Assembly: GCA_934095865.1 (NCBI GenBank)
Contig: CAKOKU010000002.1
Coordinates: forward strand, 1 to 64,000
DNA from: an uncultured Bacilli bacterium
GTDB lineage: Bacteria; Bacillota_I; Bacilli_A; RF39; UBA660
Length of the DNA stretch: 64,000 nucleotides
Direction of reading: 5' to 3'
Shown piece after piece: positions 36,404-45,873 of this stretch. Under the pieces are notes generated by a model, which did not search any database, had not been told where the DNA came from, and worked only from the letters and a program-made list of their open reading frames with translations. How positions within the stretch are numbered: the first letter of the stretch is position 1; every line of letters starts with the position of its first letter. The position numbers were made by a program, and so were the translations under genes.

Positions 36404-37211
36404 TATGAACCTCGATTTGAGGATATGGGATTTTAATATTATCCTCTTCAAATTTATTCTTAATTATTTTAAGAGCATCTCTTTTTGCTTGCCATTGTCT
36501 ATCTGGATAACTTTGCATTTTTATCATATAAACAACAGATGAATCGCCTAAGCTGCTGATGCCTAAATAAGAAACAGATTTTTTTACAACATAATTAATC
36601 TTTTCTAATTCAGGAATGATACTTTTAATGGTATTTTCTACTTTTTCTGTTGGCTCTTCATAAGCTACATTTAGTTCTAAGAAAATATTTTGTTTTGATT
36701 GGGAAAGATTTATTATTTGGTTCACATTACGGTTGGCTAAAATAAGGATTTCACCATTAAAATTTTTTACTTTTGTACTTTTTAAACCTAGTTCAATTAC
36801 TTCACCAGTAAAATTACCAAATGTTATTATGTCACCAACAACATAGTAGTTTTCTAAAATGATGCTAATTCCACCAACAAAATCTTTTAATGTATCTTGT
36901 AAAGCTAAACCAATTACAGCAGATAACACTCCTAAACCAGCAATAATAGATTTAGTATCTATCCCATAAGCTTCTAAGATGATAACTACTACTATAACAA
37001 TAATAATATATTTAAATATGTTTGAACAAAGGTCAATAATAGTTCTCTTCTTCTTTTGATCATAAGAATTCTTGCCTTCTTTTAGTTTCATCATCTTTTG
37101 AAGAGCAGTATTAATTCCTTTGCAAGCAATAGTACCTAAAAAGATAGCAATTACAGGAGTATAGATTTGTTTAGTGCTAATAATTTTTAATATTGTTTCT
37201 AATATTTTCAT
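36387..37211 (-). CDS. Small-conductance mechanosensitive channel, MscS family
   Basis: 274 residues. Three N-terminal membrane helices with a pore-lining helix (about 90-120: GLGVLSAVIGLALQDTLKDF), then the beta domain (GDIITFGNFTGEVIELGLKSTKVK) and cytoplasmic C-terminal part. Releases solutes on hypo-osmotic shock. 2 bp after parB. Confidence 0.93.
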   Translation of the reverse strand: MKILETILKIISTKQIYTPVIAIFLGTIACKGINTALQKMMKLKEGKNSYDQKKKRTIIDLCSNIFKYIIIVIVVVIILEAYGIDTKSIIAGLGVLSAVIGLALQDTLKDFVGGISIILENYYVVGDIITFGNFTGEVIELGLKSTKVKNFNGEILILANRNVNQIINLSQSKQNIFLELNVAYEEPTEKVENTIKSIIPELEKINYVVKKSVSYLGISSLGDSSVVYMIKMQSYPDRQWQAKRDALKIIKNKFEEDNIKIPYPQIEVHNGKNI

Positions 37212-37213
37212 AA

Positions 37214-38119
37214 TTATCCTTCAATTTTTATATCTAATAATTCTAATATTCTTTGTAATTCTAATTGTGATGAATATGGAATTTCTATTTTTTTATTAGT
37301 AATTTTTACTCTAATTCCTAGTTTTTCACGCATAGCATCTTCGTATATAGTCTTAGGATCAATAGTATCATATTCTTTGAAATCGAATGTCGCATTCTTA
37401 GGCTTTTCTTGTTCTTCTTTATCATGAATATCTCTGGTGATATTTTCAATAGCACGAACATTAAGGCCTTCTGTTACGATTTTGTCAGCTAGACGATTTA
37501 TTTGTTCTGAGTCATCTAGTTTAGACAGTGCTCTAGCATGAGACATAGAAAGCTTATTATCCTCGACATATTTTTTGGTACTGTCAGGAAGGCGCAATAA
37601 TCCTAGACTATTTGTTATATAACTACGGCTTTTACCAAATTTTTTGGCTAATTCATCTTGGGTTATATTGCTACTACGTAAAATACTATCATAAGCCATA
37701 GCTTCTTCGATTGGATTTAAATTCTCTCTTTGAATATTTTCAATTAAAGCAATTTCCATCATTTGTTCATCGTCAAAATCTTTTATGATGGCGGGAACTG
37801 TTTCTAAACCAGCAATTTTGGCAGCTTTAGTACGGCGTTCACCTGCTACTAATTCGTATCCTTTGATACTCTTTTTAACAATAATTGGTTGAACAATACC
37901 ATGTTCTTTAATTGATGAGGCTAGTTCTTGAAGAGCTTCTTGATCAAATATTTTACGAGGTTGATATGGGTTAGAACGAATTTCACTAATTTTTATTTCA
38001 ACTATTTCATTAGGTTTAGCTTCAGCCACTAATCCTTTTTCAAAGTTATCAAAATCTATTCTTTCATTTGTAAATAATTGTTCTAATCCTTTTCCTAAGG
38101 CTTTTCTTTTAGTTTCCAT
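37214..38119 (-). CDS. parB: Chromosome partitioning protein ParB/Spo0J
   Basis: 301 residues. N-terminal CTPase/parS-loading domain with IRSNPYQPRKIFD and ELVAGERRTKAAK, followed by helix-turn-helix (about 140-190: TQDELAKKFGKSRSYITNSL) and C-terminal dimerisation domain. Partner of the adjacent parA. No close match to the 16-bp parS consensus was found in the window. Confidence 0.96.
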   Translation of the reverse strand: METKRKALGKGLEQLFTNERIDFDNFEKGLVAEAKPNEIVEIKISEIRSNPYQPRKIFDQEALQELASSIKEHGIVQPIIVKKSIKGYELVAGERRTKAAKIAGLETVPAIIKDFDDEQMMEIALIENIQRENLNPIEEAMAYDSILRSSNITQDELAKKFGKSRSYITNSLGLLRLPDSTKKYVEDNKLSMSHARALSKLDDSEQINRLADKIVTEGLNVRAIENITRDIHDKEEQEKPKNATFDFKEYDTIDPKTIYEDAMREKLGIRVKITNKKIEIPYSSQLELQRILELLDIKIEG

Positions 38120-38894
38120 CTCTACTAATAACCTCCTTTGCCAAATTTTGATATGCTAAAGTTGCTCTACTATCAGGATCATAATCGCTAATTGGTTTGC
38201 CGTGGCTAGGAGCTTCAACTAATCTTACTAAACGAGGAATTATAGTGTTAAAAACTTTGTTTTTAAAGTAACCTCTAATTTCTTCAATTACTTCTAAGCC
38301 AATATTAGTACGACCATCTAACATAGTAAGTAAAACGCCTTCGATTCTTAAACCCGGGTTCATATTTGATTGAACCATTATAATTGAATTTAATAACTGG
38401 GTTATTCCTTCTAAGGCAAAAAATTCACATTGAACAGGAATTATAACAGAATTACTTGCTACTAGAGCATTCATAGTTGTAATACCAAGTGATGGTTGAC
38501 AGTCTATGATGATATAGTCATATGTTCCTAAAAGAGGGGCCAAACTTAATTTTAATTGTTCATTCTGACGAAAGTTTGAATCTTCTAACATAGCCTTTAC
38601 AAATTCAACATCAACACCAGCTAAATTAAGAGTTGCTGGAATCATTGATAAATTCTTAAATTTGGTTTTGATTATGGCTTCTTTGGCTTCACAAGAACCA
38701 GTCATTACATCATAAATATCATGTTTAATATCACTGTTATTAATACCTAATCCTGTTGTCGCATTTCCTTGAGGGTCTAAATCTATTAATAAAGTATTTT
38801 TACCTTCTTTACCTAGAGCTGCGGATAAATTGATACTGGATGTTGTTTTACCAACACCACCTTTTTGATTTACTAACGCTATTATTTTTGTCAT
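38109..38894 (-). CDS. parA: Chromosome partitioning ATPase ParA/Soj
   Basis: 261 residues from the ATG at 38892-38894, which follows a GAAGGTGG ribosome site; a GTG seven codons upstream is inside that site. Deviant Walker A KGGVGKTT (about 12-19), DLDPQGNATTGLG and IDCQPSLGITT. Overlaps parB by 11 bp. Confidence 0.97.
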   Translation of the reverse strand: MTKIIALVNQKGGVGKTTSSINLSAALGKEGKNTLLIDLDPQGNATTGLGINNSDIKHDIYDVMTGSCEAKEAIIKTKFKNLSMIPATLNLAGVDVEFVKAMLEDSNFRQNEQLKLSLAPLLGTYDYIIIDCQPSLGITTMNALVASNSVIIPVQCEFFALEGITQLLNSIIMVQSNMNPGLRIEGVLLTMLDGRTNIGLEVIEEIRGYFKNKVFNTIIPRLVRLVEAPSHGKPISDYDPDSRATLAYQNLAKEVISRDGN

Positions 38895-38929
38895 TTTTAA
38901 TACCACCTTCGTCACACTTCTGCTACTTT

Positions 38930-38958
38930 ATTTTATCATATAAAAGTGTATTTGTCTT
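38930..38958 (-). promoter_or_regulatory. Probable parAB promoter
   Basis: AAGACA (38953-38958), 17 bp, TAAAAT (38930-38935) on the minus strand; 35 bp before the parA start. Confidence 0.45.
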
Positions 38959-39001
38959 ATTTTTTTAGTCTACCACTGTTATCTAGCTTTTAGATATTAC
39001 T

Positions 39002-39958
39002 TCATTTAGCATTCTTTTGAAGATATTCTAAAAGAATATCATTTATTTTAGGAATTGATTCATTATCAAAAGAAAAACCGGCTGCACATTCATGGCCACC
39101 ACCATTTTTCGTGAATAACGGTGCTATGTCATTTAAGTTTAAAGAATTTTTTCGGCCTCTTAGAGAACAAGTACAACGCGAAAAATTAATAATTAAGGCA
39201 AAATCGGCGGCGGGATATTTTTCTAAAAGACGTTCGCCAGCTAAAGAACGGTATTCCTCACTAACAGATACCGCAACAGTATATTGTTTAAAAGATACTA
39301 GCATAGATTTTTCTAAGTAATTTTCTATTTTAGTATTTTGGATATTTTTAGCTCTAGTTATTATGTTTTCGTACATTTTAGGTAAGTAAAAGTGAATACT
39401 TGGATTAAGGCTAGATAAAACTTCTATAAACTGTTCAATTCCTAAATCGACTAATAATATTGTTAAATCAGGGCCAAGTTGGTTATTGTTTTCTTTAAAT
39501 GTCCATGTATCTTCACATCTGATAGCTTCAACCAATTCTTTAAAAAAGCCACAATCTAGTATAGAATTGTTATCTAATTTTAAAAGATACTCGTAAAATA
39601 GTTCAGTTGCACAAGTTGGACGATTATTTAAAGTTGTTTTTTTATTTACGAAAGAGTAAATATTATTTTTCAAACCACTTTCATGATGATCAAAATGCTT
39701 TATTTTTGTTGCAACATCAGCATTTGCTAGAACGTAGTTCAAGTTTTTTTCATTAAAGCCTAAATCACAAATATATATTGTGTCATATTTCTGGTAATCA
39801 ATGTCTGAATCTAGAGAAAAATCGTCATTGTTGTTAGCTAATAAATAGTCAAATTCTTTAAAATAGTAGTTGGCCAAGATAATTGAACCAAGTCCATCAA
39901 TATCAGCACTGTGACTAATAATTAAAATTTTATTATTTTCTTTAAATTTTTTTAACAT
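39002..39958 (-). CDS. DHH/DHHA1 family phosphoesterase
   Basis: 318 residues. N-terminal DHH domain: ISHSADIDGLGS (about 14-25, metal site), DLGF (about 65) and FDHHESG (about 88). C-terminal DHHA1 domain with GGGHECAAGF (about 288). Likely a phosphodiesterase acting on short RNAs or cyclic dinucleotides, but the substrate cannot be told, and it is diverged from NrnA. The ATG has no clear ribosome site. Its promoter is strong. Confidence 0.88.
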   Translation of the reverse strand: MLKKFKENNKILIISHSADIDGLGSIILANYYFKEFDYLLANNNDDFSLDSDIDYQKYDTIYICDLGFNEKNLNYVLANADVATKIKHFDHHESGLKNNIYSFVNKKTTLNNRPTCATELFYEYLLKLDNNSILDCGFFKELVEAIRCEDTWTFKENNNQLGPDLTILLVDLGIEQFIEVLSSLNPSIHFYLPKMYENIITRAKNIQNTKIENYLEKSMLVSFKQYTVAVSVSEEYRSLAGERLLEKYPAADFALIINFSRCTCSLRGRKNSLNLNDIAPLFTKNGGGHECAAGFSFDNESIPKINDILLEYLQKNAK

Positions 39959-40012
39959 AATTCGTGCATAATCAATAGTTTTAATTGATTCCTTTCTTTT
40001 AATTCCAAATAA

Positions 40013-40041
40013 AGTATAACACGGATATTTTTAGATGTAAA
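40013..40041 (-). promoter_or_regulatory. Promoter of DHH phosphoesterase gene
   Basis: TTTACA (40036-40041), 17 bp, TATACT (40013-40018) with an upstream TGT, on the minus strand. Confidence 0.65.
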
Positions 40042-40077
40042 TTAAGTAGCATGGTAGATATTTATACTTATATCATC

Positions 40078-40104
40078 AAAAAAGAAGACATTTTCTGTCC
40101 TCTT
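40078..40104 (-). terminator. Terminator of tilS-ftsH
   Basis: 9-bp stem with one G-T wobble (40096-40104 with 40082-40090), GAAAA loop and T6 tract on the minus strand. Confidence 0.85.
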
Positions 40105-40110
40105 ATATTA

Positions 40111-42105
40111 TTATTTTTCTTCAATATCTTTTACTTCAGCTTTTTCAATGGCAGCTTCTAATTCTTCTCTAGTCATTTTAGCATAACCTTTTACGCCTTT
40201 AGCCTTAGCTACTTCTCTTAGTTTTACCATTGTTGGTTCACTAGTTGGCTTTGGTTCAATTGGACACATTTTTCCTGTTTCCACTAAACATTCGATTTGT
40301 TCTTTGGTTAATGTTTCATGTTCCATTAAAGCGTCTGCTAATAAATGTACTAATTTTTCGTTTTTCTTTAAAATATCAACAGCTTTATCATAACAATCAT
40401 CAACAATCTTACGAACAGCTTTATCAATTTCTAAGGCAACTTGATCAGAGAAATTCTTTGTTTTATTGTAATCGCGTCCTAAGAAAATGCCTTCTTGTTC
40501 TTCTTCTAATTGCATTGGTCCTAAATCAGACATACCATATTTAGTCACCATGGCTCTTGCTATACTAGTAGCCTTTTTAAAGTCATCAGAAGCTCCTGTT
40601 GTTGTAGCATTTAAGAATAATTTTTCAGAAGCACGACCACCCATTAATCCTATAATTTGTGATTCTAATTCTTCTTTAGTCATGATGCCCATCTTTTCTT
40701 CTTTTGGCAACATCATTGTATAGCCACCTGCCATACCTCTTGGTATTATTGTAATTTTATGAACTTCTTGAGCATCGGCTAATTTAATTCCTATTACAGC
40801 ATGACCTGATTCATGAATTGCTACTAAGCGTTTTTCTTTCTCAGAGATTTTACGAGAAGTTTTAGCTGGTCCCATTAATACTCTATCCGTAGCTTCATCT
40901 ATTTCATCCATCGTAATAGCTTCTTTATTTCTTCTAACGGCCAATAAGGCTGCTTCATTAAGTAGGTTTTCTAAGTCAGCGCCACTAAAACCTGGTGTTC
41001 TTTGAGATAGTGCTGTTAAATTCACATCATCAGCAAAGATTTTATTACGAGCATGTACTCCTAATATTTCTTCACGAGCTTTAGCATCTGGTAAGCTAAC
41101 AGTTACTTGACGGTCGAAACGTCCTGGTCTTAATAAGGCAGGGTCTAATACATCTGGACGGTTTGTTGCCGCAATAATAATTATTCCTTCATTAGCACCG
41201 AAGCCATCCATTTCAGTAAGTAATTGGTTTAGTGTTTGTTCACGTTCATCATGGCCACCGCCAATACCAGAACCTCTTTGACGACCAACAGCATCAATTT
41301 CATCAATAAAGATTAAACATGGAGCTGATTGTTTAGCTTGTTTAAACATATCTCTAACTCTTGAGGCACCTACACCAACAAATAGTTCAACAAAATCAGA
41401 ACCAGAAATATAGTAGAAAGGTACATTTGCTTCACCAGCAACGGCTTTTGCAAGTAATGTCTTACCTGTTCCTGGAGGGCCTACTAACAAAACACCTTTA
41501 GGTATTCTAGCACCTAGTTTTTGGAATTTTTTAGGATTTTTTAAGAAGTCAATTAATTCAGAAACTTCTTCTTTTTCTTCATCTAAACCGGCTACGTCGG
41601 TAAATCTTACTTTTCCACCATCTTCGCTTAATTTAGCACGAGAACGGCCGAAATCCATAGATTTATTATTACCAGCAGCCATTTTCATAAATAGAACATA
41701 TCCTAAAATAGCAATTACAACTATTGGTAAGATATTAACAACAATATAAAGTACAGTACTACTGCCTGGATCTTTATTTGTTTCATAAAGTGCTAAATCA
41801 TGACTTACAGCATAATTGGTAACAGTATCTAGTTGTTCACCTATAATTCTTACTTTAAAGGTTTCATTCTCTTTATAACCATCTATTTTACCAGTTATAT
41901 AGTAAACTGATTCATCACTTTTTGGCGTAACTGTCATTTCAGTTACTTTTTCTTCACTTATATATTTTAAAAATTCACCTGTTTTTAGTTCATGAACTTT
42001 AATCGCTGTTCTGCCGTATAATGCTAGCATTAAGCCAATTATTATTAATAAAACTAAATAAGGCATCATTTGACTAAACAAATTTTGTCTTTTTTTATTA
42101 TTCAT
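40111..42105 (-). CDS. ftsH: ATP-dependent zinc metalloprotease FtsH
   Basis: Membrane-bound AAA+ protease for quality control. 664 residues from the ATG at 42103-42105, which follows AAGAAGGAG. Two membrane helices (about 14-32 and 117-141) flank an extracytoplasmic domain. Walker A GPPGTGKT (209-216), Walker [10 protein letters not shown], the second region of homology, and the zinc motif HESGH are intact. The C-terminus carries a charged helical tail after MCPIEPKP. It overlaps tilS by 8 bp; hpt, often between them, is absent. Confidence 0.97.
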   Translation of the reverse strand: MNNKKRQNLFSQMMPYLVLLIIIGLMLALYGRTAIKVHELKTGEFLKYISEEKVTEMTVTPKSDESVYYITGKIDGYKENETFKVRIIGEQLDTVTNYAVSHDLALYETNKDPGSSTVLYIVVNILPIVVIAILGYVLFMKMAAGNNKSMDFGRSRAKLSEDGGKVRFTDVAGLDEEKEEVSELIDFLKNPKKFQKLGARIPKGVLLVGPPGTGKTLLAKAVAGEANVPFYYISGSDFVELFVGVGASRVRDMFKQAKQSAPCLIFIDEIDAVGRQRGSGIGGGHDEREQTLNQLLTEMDGFGANEGIIIIAATNRPDVLDPALLRPGRFDRQVTVSLPDAKAREEILGVHARNKIFADDVNLTALSQRTPGFSGADLENLLNEAALLAVRRNKEAITMDEIDEATDRVLMGPAKTSRKISEKEKRLVAIHESGHAVIGIKLADAQEVHKITIIPRGMAGGYTMMLPKEEKMGIMTKEELESQIIGLMGGRASEKLFLNATTTGASDDFKKATSIARAMVTKYGMSDLGPMQLEEEQEGIFLGRDYNKTKNFSDQVALEIDKAVRKIVDDCYDKAVDILKKNEKLVHLLADALMEHETLTKEQIECLVETGKMCPIEPKPTSEPTMVKLREVAKAKGVKGYAKMTREELEAAIEKAEVKDIEEK

Positions 42106-43453
42106 ACTTATCTCCTTCTTTTTCAAACATTAGTATTATATCATATTTTTCATTAATTTCTTTATCAAATTTTGACTTCTTTACACCTGGCAGCCAAACA
42201 ATTTCATTTTTAGCATCAACTACTATTAATCTAGCATTTCTTTCTTGTAGTGGCATCTTTTCATCAATAAAAATATCCTTGATTTTTTTAGATCCCGTCA
42301 TATGTTTTACCTGCATCTTATCACCAGGTTTTCTAACTCTTATGTATAATGGTAGATTTAGCTCTTGACTATCTAATCTGATTACATTATTTGATTTATT
42401 GGTGCTGTCTGCTACTATTTTTATAATTTGATTATTGTAATTATTAACAGTTTCTAGTTTAACAACTTCATTTTCAGTTAGTTTAGGATAATTTTTATTT
42501 GCCTTTTTATTCTTAATAAAGGAAATAACACTATATTCTTTTTGTATTACGATGTTGGCTGGCAGATTTAACGTAGCATTAGCTTTAGTACCGTTAAGCA
42601 AATTCATAATGCCTTCTACATGCTTTTTAGTTATCAATTCTAAACGACCATCATATATTTTTTCTAAAATACTTTCTATTACTCTTTTTTGAATCACCTT
42701 ATTTTCTTTTTGTAATTCTTTTATATTTAATCTATTATTATTATATACTCTTCTTAATATATCATTTGTATATTTTTGTAATATATTGTCGGCTACTGTT
42801 AACTCTTCACTAAATTCTAAAAACTTTTCATGAACTTGAGGATTTTCAGCTTTTAATAATGGTAAAATATGATGTCTTATTCGATTACGAAGATGATTAT
42901 CTTCTAAATTAGTAGCATCTATATAATATTTGATATTGTTTTGCTCTAGATATTGCTCTAATTCCTTTTTTGTACAGTAAATAAGTGGCCTTACCAAGGC
43001 GTAATTGGGATATTCAGTATATTTTTTAAAACCCGCATATCCTTTTAGATTAGAGCCACGTAACTCGCGCATTAAAATGGTTTCAATTAAATCATCTCCG
43101 TGATGAGCAGTCATAAGGTATCTTGCATGATATTTATTGACAATTTGCTGGTAAAATTCGTAGCGCTTTTTTCTGGCAACAGCTTCAAAGTTTGTAGATA
43201 TTTTTTCTAGTTTTAGTACTTCTATTGGAATGTTATATTGGCTACAATAGTCCTTTAGATAAGCCTCTTCTTCAAAAGAAGCTTCACGGACGTTATGATT
43301 TATATGGGCCACTATAATATTGATATTTTTCTGTTTTTTTATTTCTAATAATATATGTAATAGACACATCGAATCAGGACCAGCCGACACCCCGACTACA
43401 ATTGTGTCAGACGGTTTTATTAGTTTAAGTAAATATTGATATGATTTGTTCAT
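42098..43453 (-). CDS. tilS: tRNA(Ile)-lysidine synthetase
   Basis: Converts the wobble C of tRNA-Ile(CAU) to lysidine so that AUA is read as Ile. 451 residues. PP-loop motif GVSAGPDSM (SGGxDS-like, near residue 20), HINHNVR, AHHGDDLIET and RNRIRHHILP typical of TilS; C-terminal substrate-binding domain with RVRKPGDKM. Start has a GGTGA ribosome site. Confidence 0.95.
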   Translation of the reverse strand: MNKSYQYLLKLIKPSDTIVVGVSAGPDSMCLLHILLEIKKQKNINIIVAHINHNVREASFEEEAYLKDYCSQYNIPIEVLKLEKISTNFEAVARKKRYEFYQQIVNKYHARYLMTAHHGDDLIETILMRELRGSNLKGYAGFKKYTEYPNYALVRPLIYCTKKELEQYLEQNNIKYYIDATNLEDNHLRNRIRHHILPLLKAENPQVHEKFLEFSEELTVADNILQKYTNDILRRVYNNNRLNIKELQKENKVIQKRVIESILEKIYDGRLELITKKHVEGIMNLLNGTKANATLNLPANIVIQKEYSVISFIKNKKANKNYPKLTENEVVKLETVNNYNNQIIKIVADSTNKSNNVIRLDSQELNLPLYIRVRKPGDKMQVKHMTGSKKIKDIFIDEKMPLQERNARLIVVDAKNEIVWLPGVKKSKFDKEINEKYDIILMFEKEGDKYE

Positions 43454-43472
43454 GAAAATTCACCTAATACGT

Positions 43473-43501
43473 ATAATACACTAATTAACTGGGCTTAGCA
43501 A
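43473..43501 (-). promoter_or_regulatory. Promoter of tilS-ftsH
   Basis: TTGCTA (43496-43501), 17 bp, TATTAT (43473-43478) on the minus strand, with TG before the -10. Confidence 0.65.
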
Positions 43502-43550
43502 TAGACCTTTTTTGAAAGTTTTGTGAAGTTTTTACGTATTAAGAAAAGAT

Positions 43551-43579
43551 TTGTATCTCCAAATAATTTAGTGTATAAT
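43551..43579 (+). promoter_or_regulatory. Promoter of DUF308 gene
   Basis: TTGTAT (43551-43556), 17 bp, TATAAT (43574-43579), with TG one base before the -10; divergent from the tilS promoter. Confidence 0.7.
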
Positions 43580-43602
43580 TTAGTTATTGAAAGAGGTTAT
43601 TT

Positions 43603-44232
43603 ATGAAAATAGAAGTTAAATCTTATTCCAACGTCAGTTCTTTATTAAGCGCCATTTTATTCTTGATTATTGGGGCAGTTATGTTTACTAATCCTGATGC
43701 AATGGTTGTTATTACCTCACGTATTTTTGGCAGTATACTTATGCTATATGGAATTTATAATTGCATTAAAAATTATACATTATTGAAAAAAGATTCTTCA
43801 ACTTCATCTTGGTCAATGATTGTTGGTTTAGTTGCTATTGCATTTGGAGCAATATTCTTCTTTTTAGCTGGTGTCATTGAGGCGGTTATTCGTTATGTTA
43901 TTGGCGGTTGGATATTATTTAGTGGTATTAATCGTTTTGTTAATGCTCTATATTTAGAAAAAAAGAATACTTCTAAATTTATTAGTCTTCTAATTGTAGC
44001 AATTCTTTTAGTAATAGCTGGTGTTTATACTATATTAGAATCTAATTTAGCTTTTCAAACGATTGGCTTAATCTTAATAATATATTCAGTATTAGAAATA
44101 TTTGGTTGGATTTTTAATAAAGATATAATTAGTGATACTAGTAAAAAGGATAGTAAGAAAGAAACAAAGAAACGAAATAACAAAGAAGTTGTTGATGCGG
44201 TTGTTATTGAAGATAAGACAAAAGATAAATAA
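43603..44232 (+). CDS. DUF308/HdeD family membrane protein
   Basis: 209 residues with six hydrophobic helices arranged as three pairs (LLSAILFLIIGAVMFTNP, SMIVGLVAIAFGAIFFFLAG, SLLIVAILLVIAGVYTI), the repeat pattern of HdeD/DUF308 proteins. The C-terminal 40 residues are highly charged (KKDSKKETKKRNNK). Family role is unclear; E. coli HdeD is linked to acid stress. AGAGG ribosome site. Ends in a perfect bidirectional terminator. Confidence 0.88.
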   Translation: MKIEVKSYSNVSSLLSAILFLIIGAVMFTNPDAMVVITSRIFGSILMLYGIYNCIKNYTLLKKDSSTSSWSMIVGLVAIAFGAIFFFLAGVIEAVIRYVIGGWILFSGINRFVNALYLEKKNTSKFISLLIVAILLVIAGVYTILESNLAFQTIGLILIIYSVLEIFGWIFNKDIISDTSKKDSKKETKKRNNKEVVDAVVIEDKTKDK

Positions 44233-44236
44233 GATC

Positions 44237-44266
44237 AAAAAATTTTGGCAATGGCCAAAATTTTTA
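44237..44266. terminator. Bidirectional terminator between convergent genes
   Basis: Perfect 12-bp stem AAAAATTTTGGC/GCCAAAATTTTT (44238-44249 with 44254-44265) and a 4-nt loop, between the DUF308 gene (+) and the signal-peptidase-like gene (-). Confidence 0.88.
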
Positions 44267-44719
44267 TTTTGCTTGTTCTTCTAATTTTAGCTTAGATAGA
44301 CTTAATACAATAGTGATTATTAAATAGATAAGAATAATTACTACAAATAGGAAGTATATTAGAATATAAATTGGTTTTATAATAGCTTTGACAGTTCCAC
44401 GAACATCAGCATTACTTACAGGATCATAAACATTGGATGTATTGTCTTTGATGTAAGTTAAGTATTCTTCTCGTCTTTCTATTTTAGCAATTGAATATTT
44501 GTTATCAATATTATAAACAATTAGTTGATCTTGATTATAACTGCGAGCTTTTTTATAAATGATTAAATCATTTTTATTTATAGTAGGACTTAGAGTATCA
44601 GAAGCAGCTTTTAACAATCCCAAGCCATTAAAATGGATATTTATTAAAAATAAACCAAAGATATTAATGACTAAAAATAAGAAAATGACTATATTAATTA
44701 TTTTTTTGACATACTTCAT
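44264..44719 (-). CDS. Signal-peptidase-I-like (S26) membrane protein with altered catalytic residues
   Basis: 151 residues: N-terminal membrane helix (about 8-29), an S26-like core and a C-terminal helix (about 116-140), the layout of SipW/ER-type signal peptidases. The usual SxSMxPT motif reads SDTLSPTI (40-47), so Thr42 replaces the catalytic Ser. The usual HR pair in the second motif reads AK (78-79). YIKDNTSNVYDP resembles the family's YTKGD segment. It may be a pseudoenzyme. 2 bp after the upstream gene. Confidence 0.7.
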   Translation of the reverse strand: MKYVKKIINIVIFLFLVINIFGLFLINIHFNGLGLLKAASDTLSPTINKNDLIIYKKARSYNQDQLIVYNIDNKYSIAKIERREEYLTYIKDNTSNVYDPVSNADVRGTVKAIIKPIYILIYFLFVVIILIYLIITIVLSLSKLKLEEQAK

Positions 44720-44721
44720 AG

Positions 44722-45084
44722 TTATTTATTTAATTCTTCGATTTTTTGCTCCAATTTTTTTAAATAATTGGCTAAAGCCGTAAGTTGTTCTTTTGTTGAA
44801 TATTGTTTATTATAATCTTGATGGTTATTACGGCCACTTTTAATGCGACTACCATTATTATTTTGATAACGGCCATTGATTAATTGCTGCTGAGCGGCAG
44901 TGGTTAACATAAATTGTCCCACTAAGATTATCCAGTTACCAATAGAATTTAATTCATTAGCTGTATAATCACCCTCAATAATAAGACCAGTAACAGCACC
45001 AAGAATAGAAAATAACTCAGGATTAATATTGGGAGGAAAATCACGCATCTTATCACTTTCCTTTACATTATTTTCTAAAGTCAT
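44722..45084 (-). CDS. Protein of unknown function preceding S26-like gene
   Basis: 120 residues, with one moderately hydrophobic stretch (about 48-66, SIGNWIILVGQFMLTTAAQ), a Gln/Asn/Arg-rich middle and a C-terminal helix that could form a coiled coil (KKLEQKIEEL). No family recognised. It is in one unit with the S26-like gene (2-bp gap), so the two may act together at the membrane. Confidence 0.65.
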   Translation of the reverse strand: MTLENNVKESDKMRDFPPNINPELFSILGAVTGLIIEGDYTANELNSIGNWIILVGQFMLTTAAQQQLINGRYQNNNGSRIKSGRNNHQDYNKQYSTKEQLTALANYLKKLEQKIEELNK

Positions 45085-45167
45085 TTATTAATTCATAATA
45101 AATAATATGCCATTTTAAAAATATTGTGTCTAATCGAAGCTATCCTTTCTAATTTTATTTTAAAATA

Positions 45168-45196
45168 TTTACTCAAAAATAGCAATATGATACAAT
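45168..45196 (+). promoter_or_regulatory. Promoter of 103-aa / 46-aa gene pair
   Basis: TTTACT (45168-45173), 17 bp, TACAAT (45191-45196), 21 bp before the ATG at 45218. Confidence 0.55.
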
Positions 45197-45217
45197 ATGG
45201 CTTACAAAGGAGAATTA

Positions 45218-45529
45218 ATGATTAAAAGTTTAAATAAAATTAAAAAGCTTATTAATAGTTATAGAATTTATTATAATAAGAAAAAGCAAGCTATTACTGC
45301 ATTTATTAAGTCAGATGTTACTGATTTCTTAAGTGTTCCTGAACGAATTGAGCAAATGGAAAAATTAGGCGCAAAAACTGTTGCTGCTTTAAAGAGAAAA
45401 CTATTGGACAATAATTATTGGTTGTATAGTAATGAAGAATATATGGAATTAGCAGATATCATTGATAGCGAAGATAAAGAAAAAGGTCCAGTAAGAAAAA
45501 TTGCGCAAGGTAAAAAAAGTATGATATAA
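45218..45529 (+). CDS. Small basic protein of unknown function
   Basis: 103 residues from the ATG at 45218, which follows AAAGGAG; an earlier in-frame ATG lies before that ribosome site. Rich in Lys with a mostly helical N-terminal half and a RRKLLDNNYW-like (here KRKLLDNNYWLYSNEEYMEL) middle. No membrane segment. Family not recognised. Followed after 37 bp by a 46-codon gene on the same transcript. Confidence 0.7.
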   Translation: MIKSLNKIKKLINSYRIYYNKKKQAITAFIKSDVTDFLSVPERIEQMEKLGAKTVAALKRKLLDNNYWLYSNEEYMELADIIDSEDKEKGPVRKIAQGKKSMI

Positions 45530-45566
45530 TACTTTAGAAATTTATGTAATTAGTGAGGTGAGAAAA

Positions 45567-45707
45567 ATGAAAGTATATAAAAAGAACTTACCAGAAGGAG
45601 TAAAAAAATGCTTTGCTCTTGAAAAAGGTATTAAGGTTAAAGTTATCAACAAATTATATTTAGATGAGAAGAAAAGAAATAAAAAGAACGCTTCTAAAAC
45701 TAAATAG
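45567..45707 (+). CDS. 46-residue basic small protein
   Basis: Short reading frame with ATG 5 nt after GAGGTGA, a strong ribosome site, and a TAG stop at 45705-45707. The product begins MKVYKKNLPEGVKKCFALEK and has about 17 Lys/Arg in 46 residues, with one Cys. It sits between the 103-residue gene and a strong terminator that begins 3 nt after the stop. Could be a nucleic-acid binder or a small ribosome-linked protein; unknown. Confidence 0.65.
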   Translation: MKVYKKNLPEGVKKCFALEKGIKVKVINKLYLDEKKRNKKNASKTK

Positions 45708-45709
45708 TT

Positions 45710-45745
45710 AAAAATACTCTTAGATTTTTATCCAAGAGTATTTTT
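45710..45745 (+). terminator. Terminator of the small-gene pair
   Basis: 12-bp stem AAAAATACTCTT/AAGAGTATTTTT (45710-45721 with 45734-45745) followed by GTTT on the plus strand. Confidence 0.85.
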
Positions 45746-45777
45746 GTTTATATGGAATTAAATAATGCAATCGCTTC

Positions 45778-45799
45778 AAAAAGGTCAGTTGAGACTGAC
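45778..45799 (-). terminator. Terminator downstream of csp
   Basis: GTCAGT/ACTGAC 6-bp stem with a 4-nt loop then CTTTTT on the minus strand, 128 bp after the csp stop. The space between holds a structured element. Confidence 0.75.
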
Positions 45800-45806
45800 A
45801 TTTATT

Positions 45807-45873
45807 ATGTTGAAGTTAGTTACCTATAAGATGTTACTGCCTAAAAGTAAGACAGTATTATCTAATTCAACAT
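45807..45873 (-). ncRNA. Candidate structured RNA in csp 3' region
   Basis: ATGTTGAA+TTAG (45807-45819, bulged G) pairs with CTAA+TTCAACAT (45862-45873) to form a 12-bp stem. An inner TACTG/CAGTA helix lies at 45835-45839 and 45853-45857. It sits between csp and its terminator. It could be a 3'-UTR element or a small RNA; direction assumed from the terminator. Confidence 0.4.

Noticed and set aside
38895..39001. Origin of replication near parAB
   Set aside because: Only one DnaA-box-like sequence exists in the window (far away at 48069), and dnaA, dnaN and rsmG are absent.
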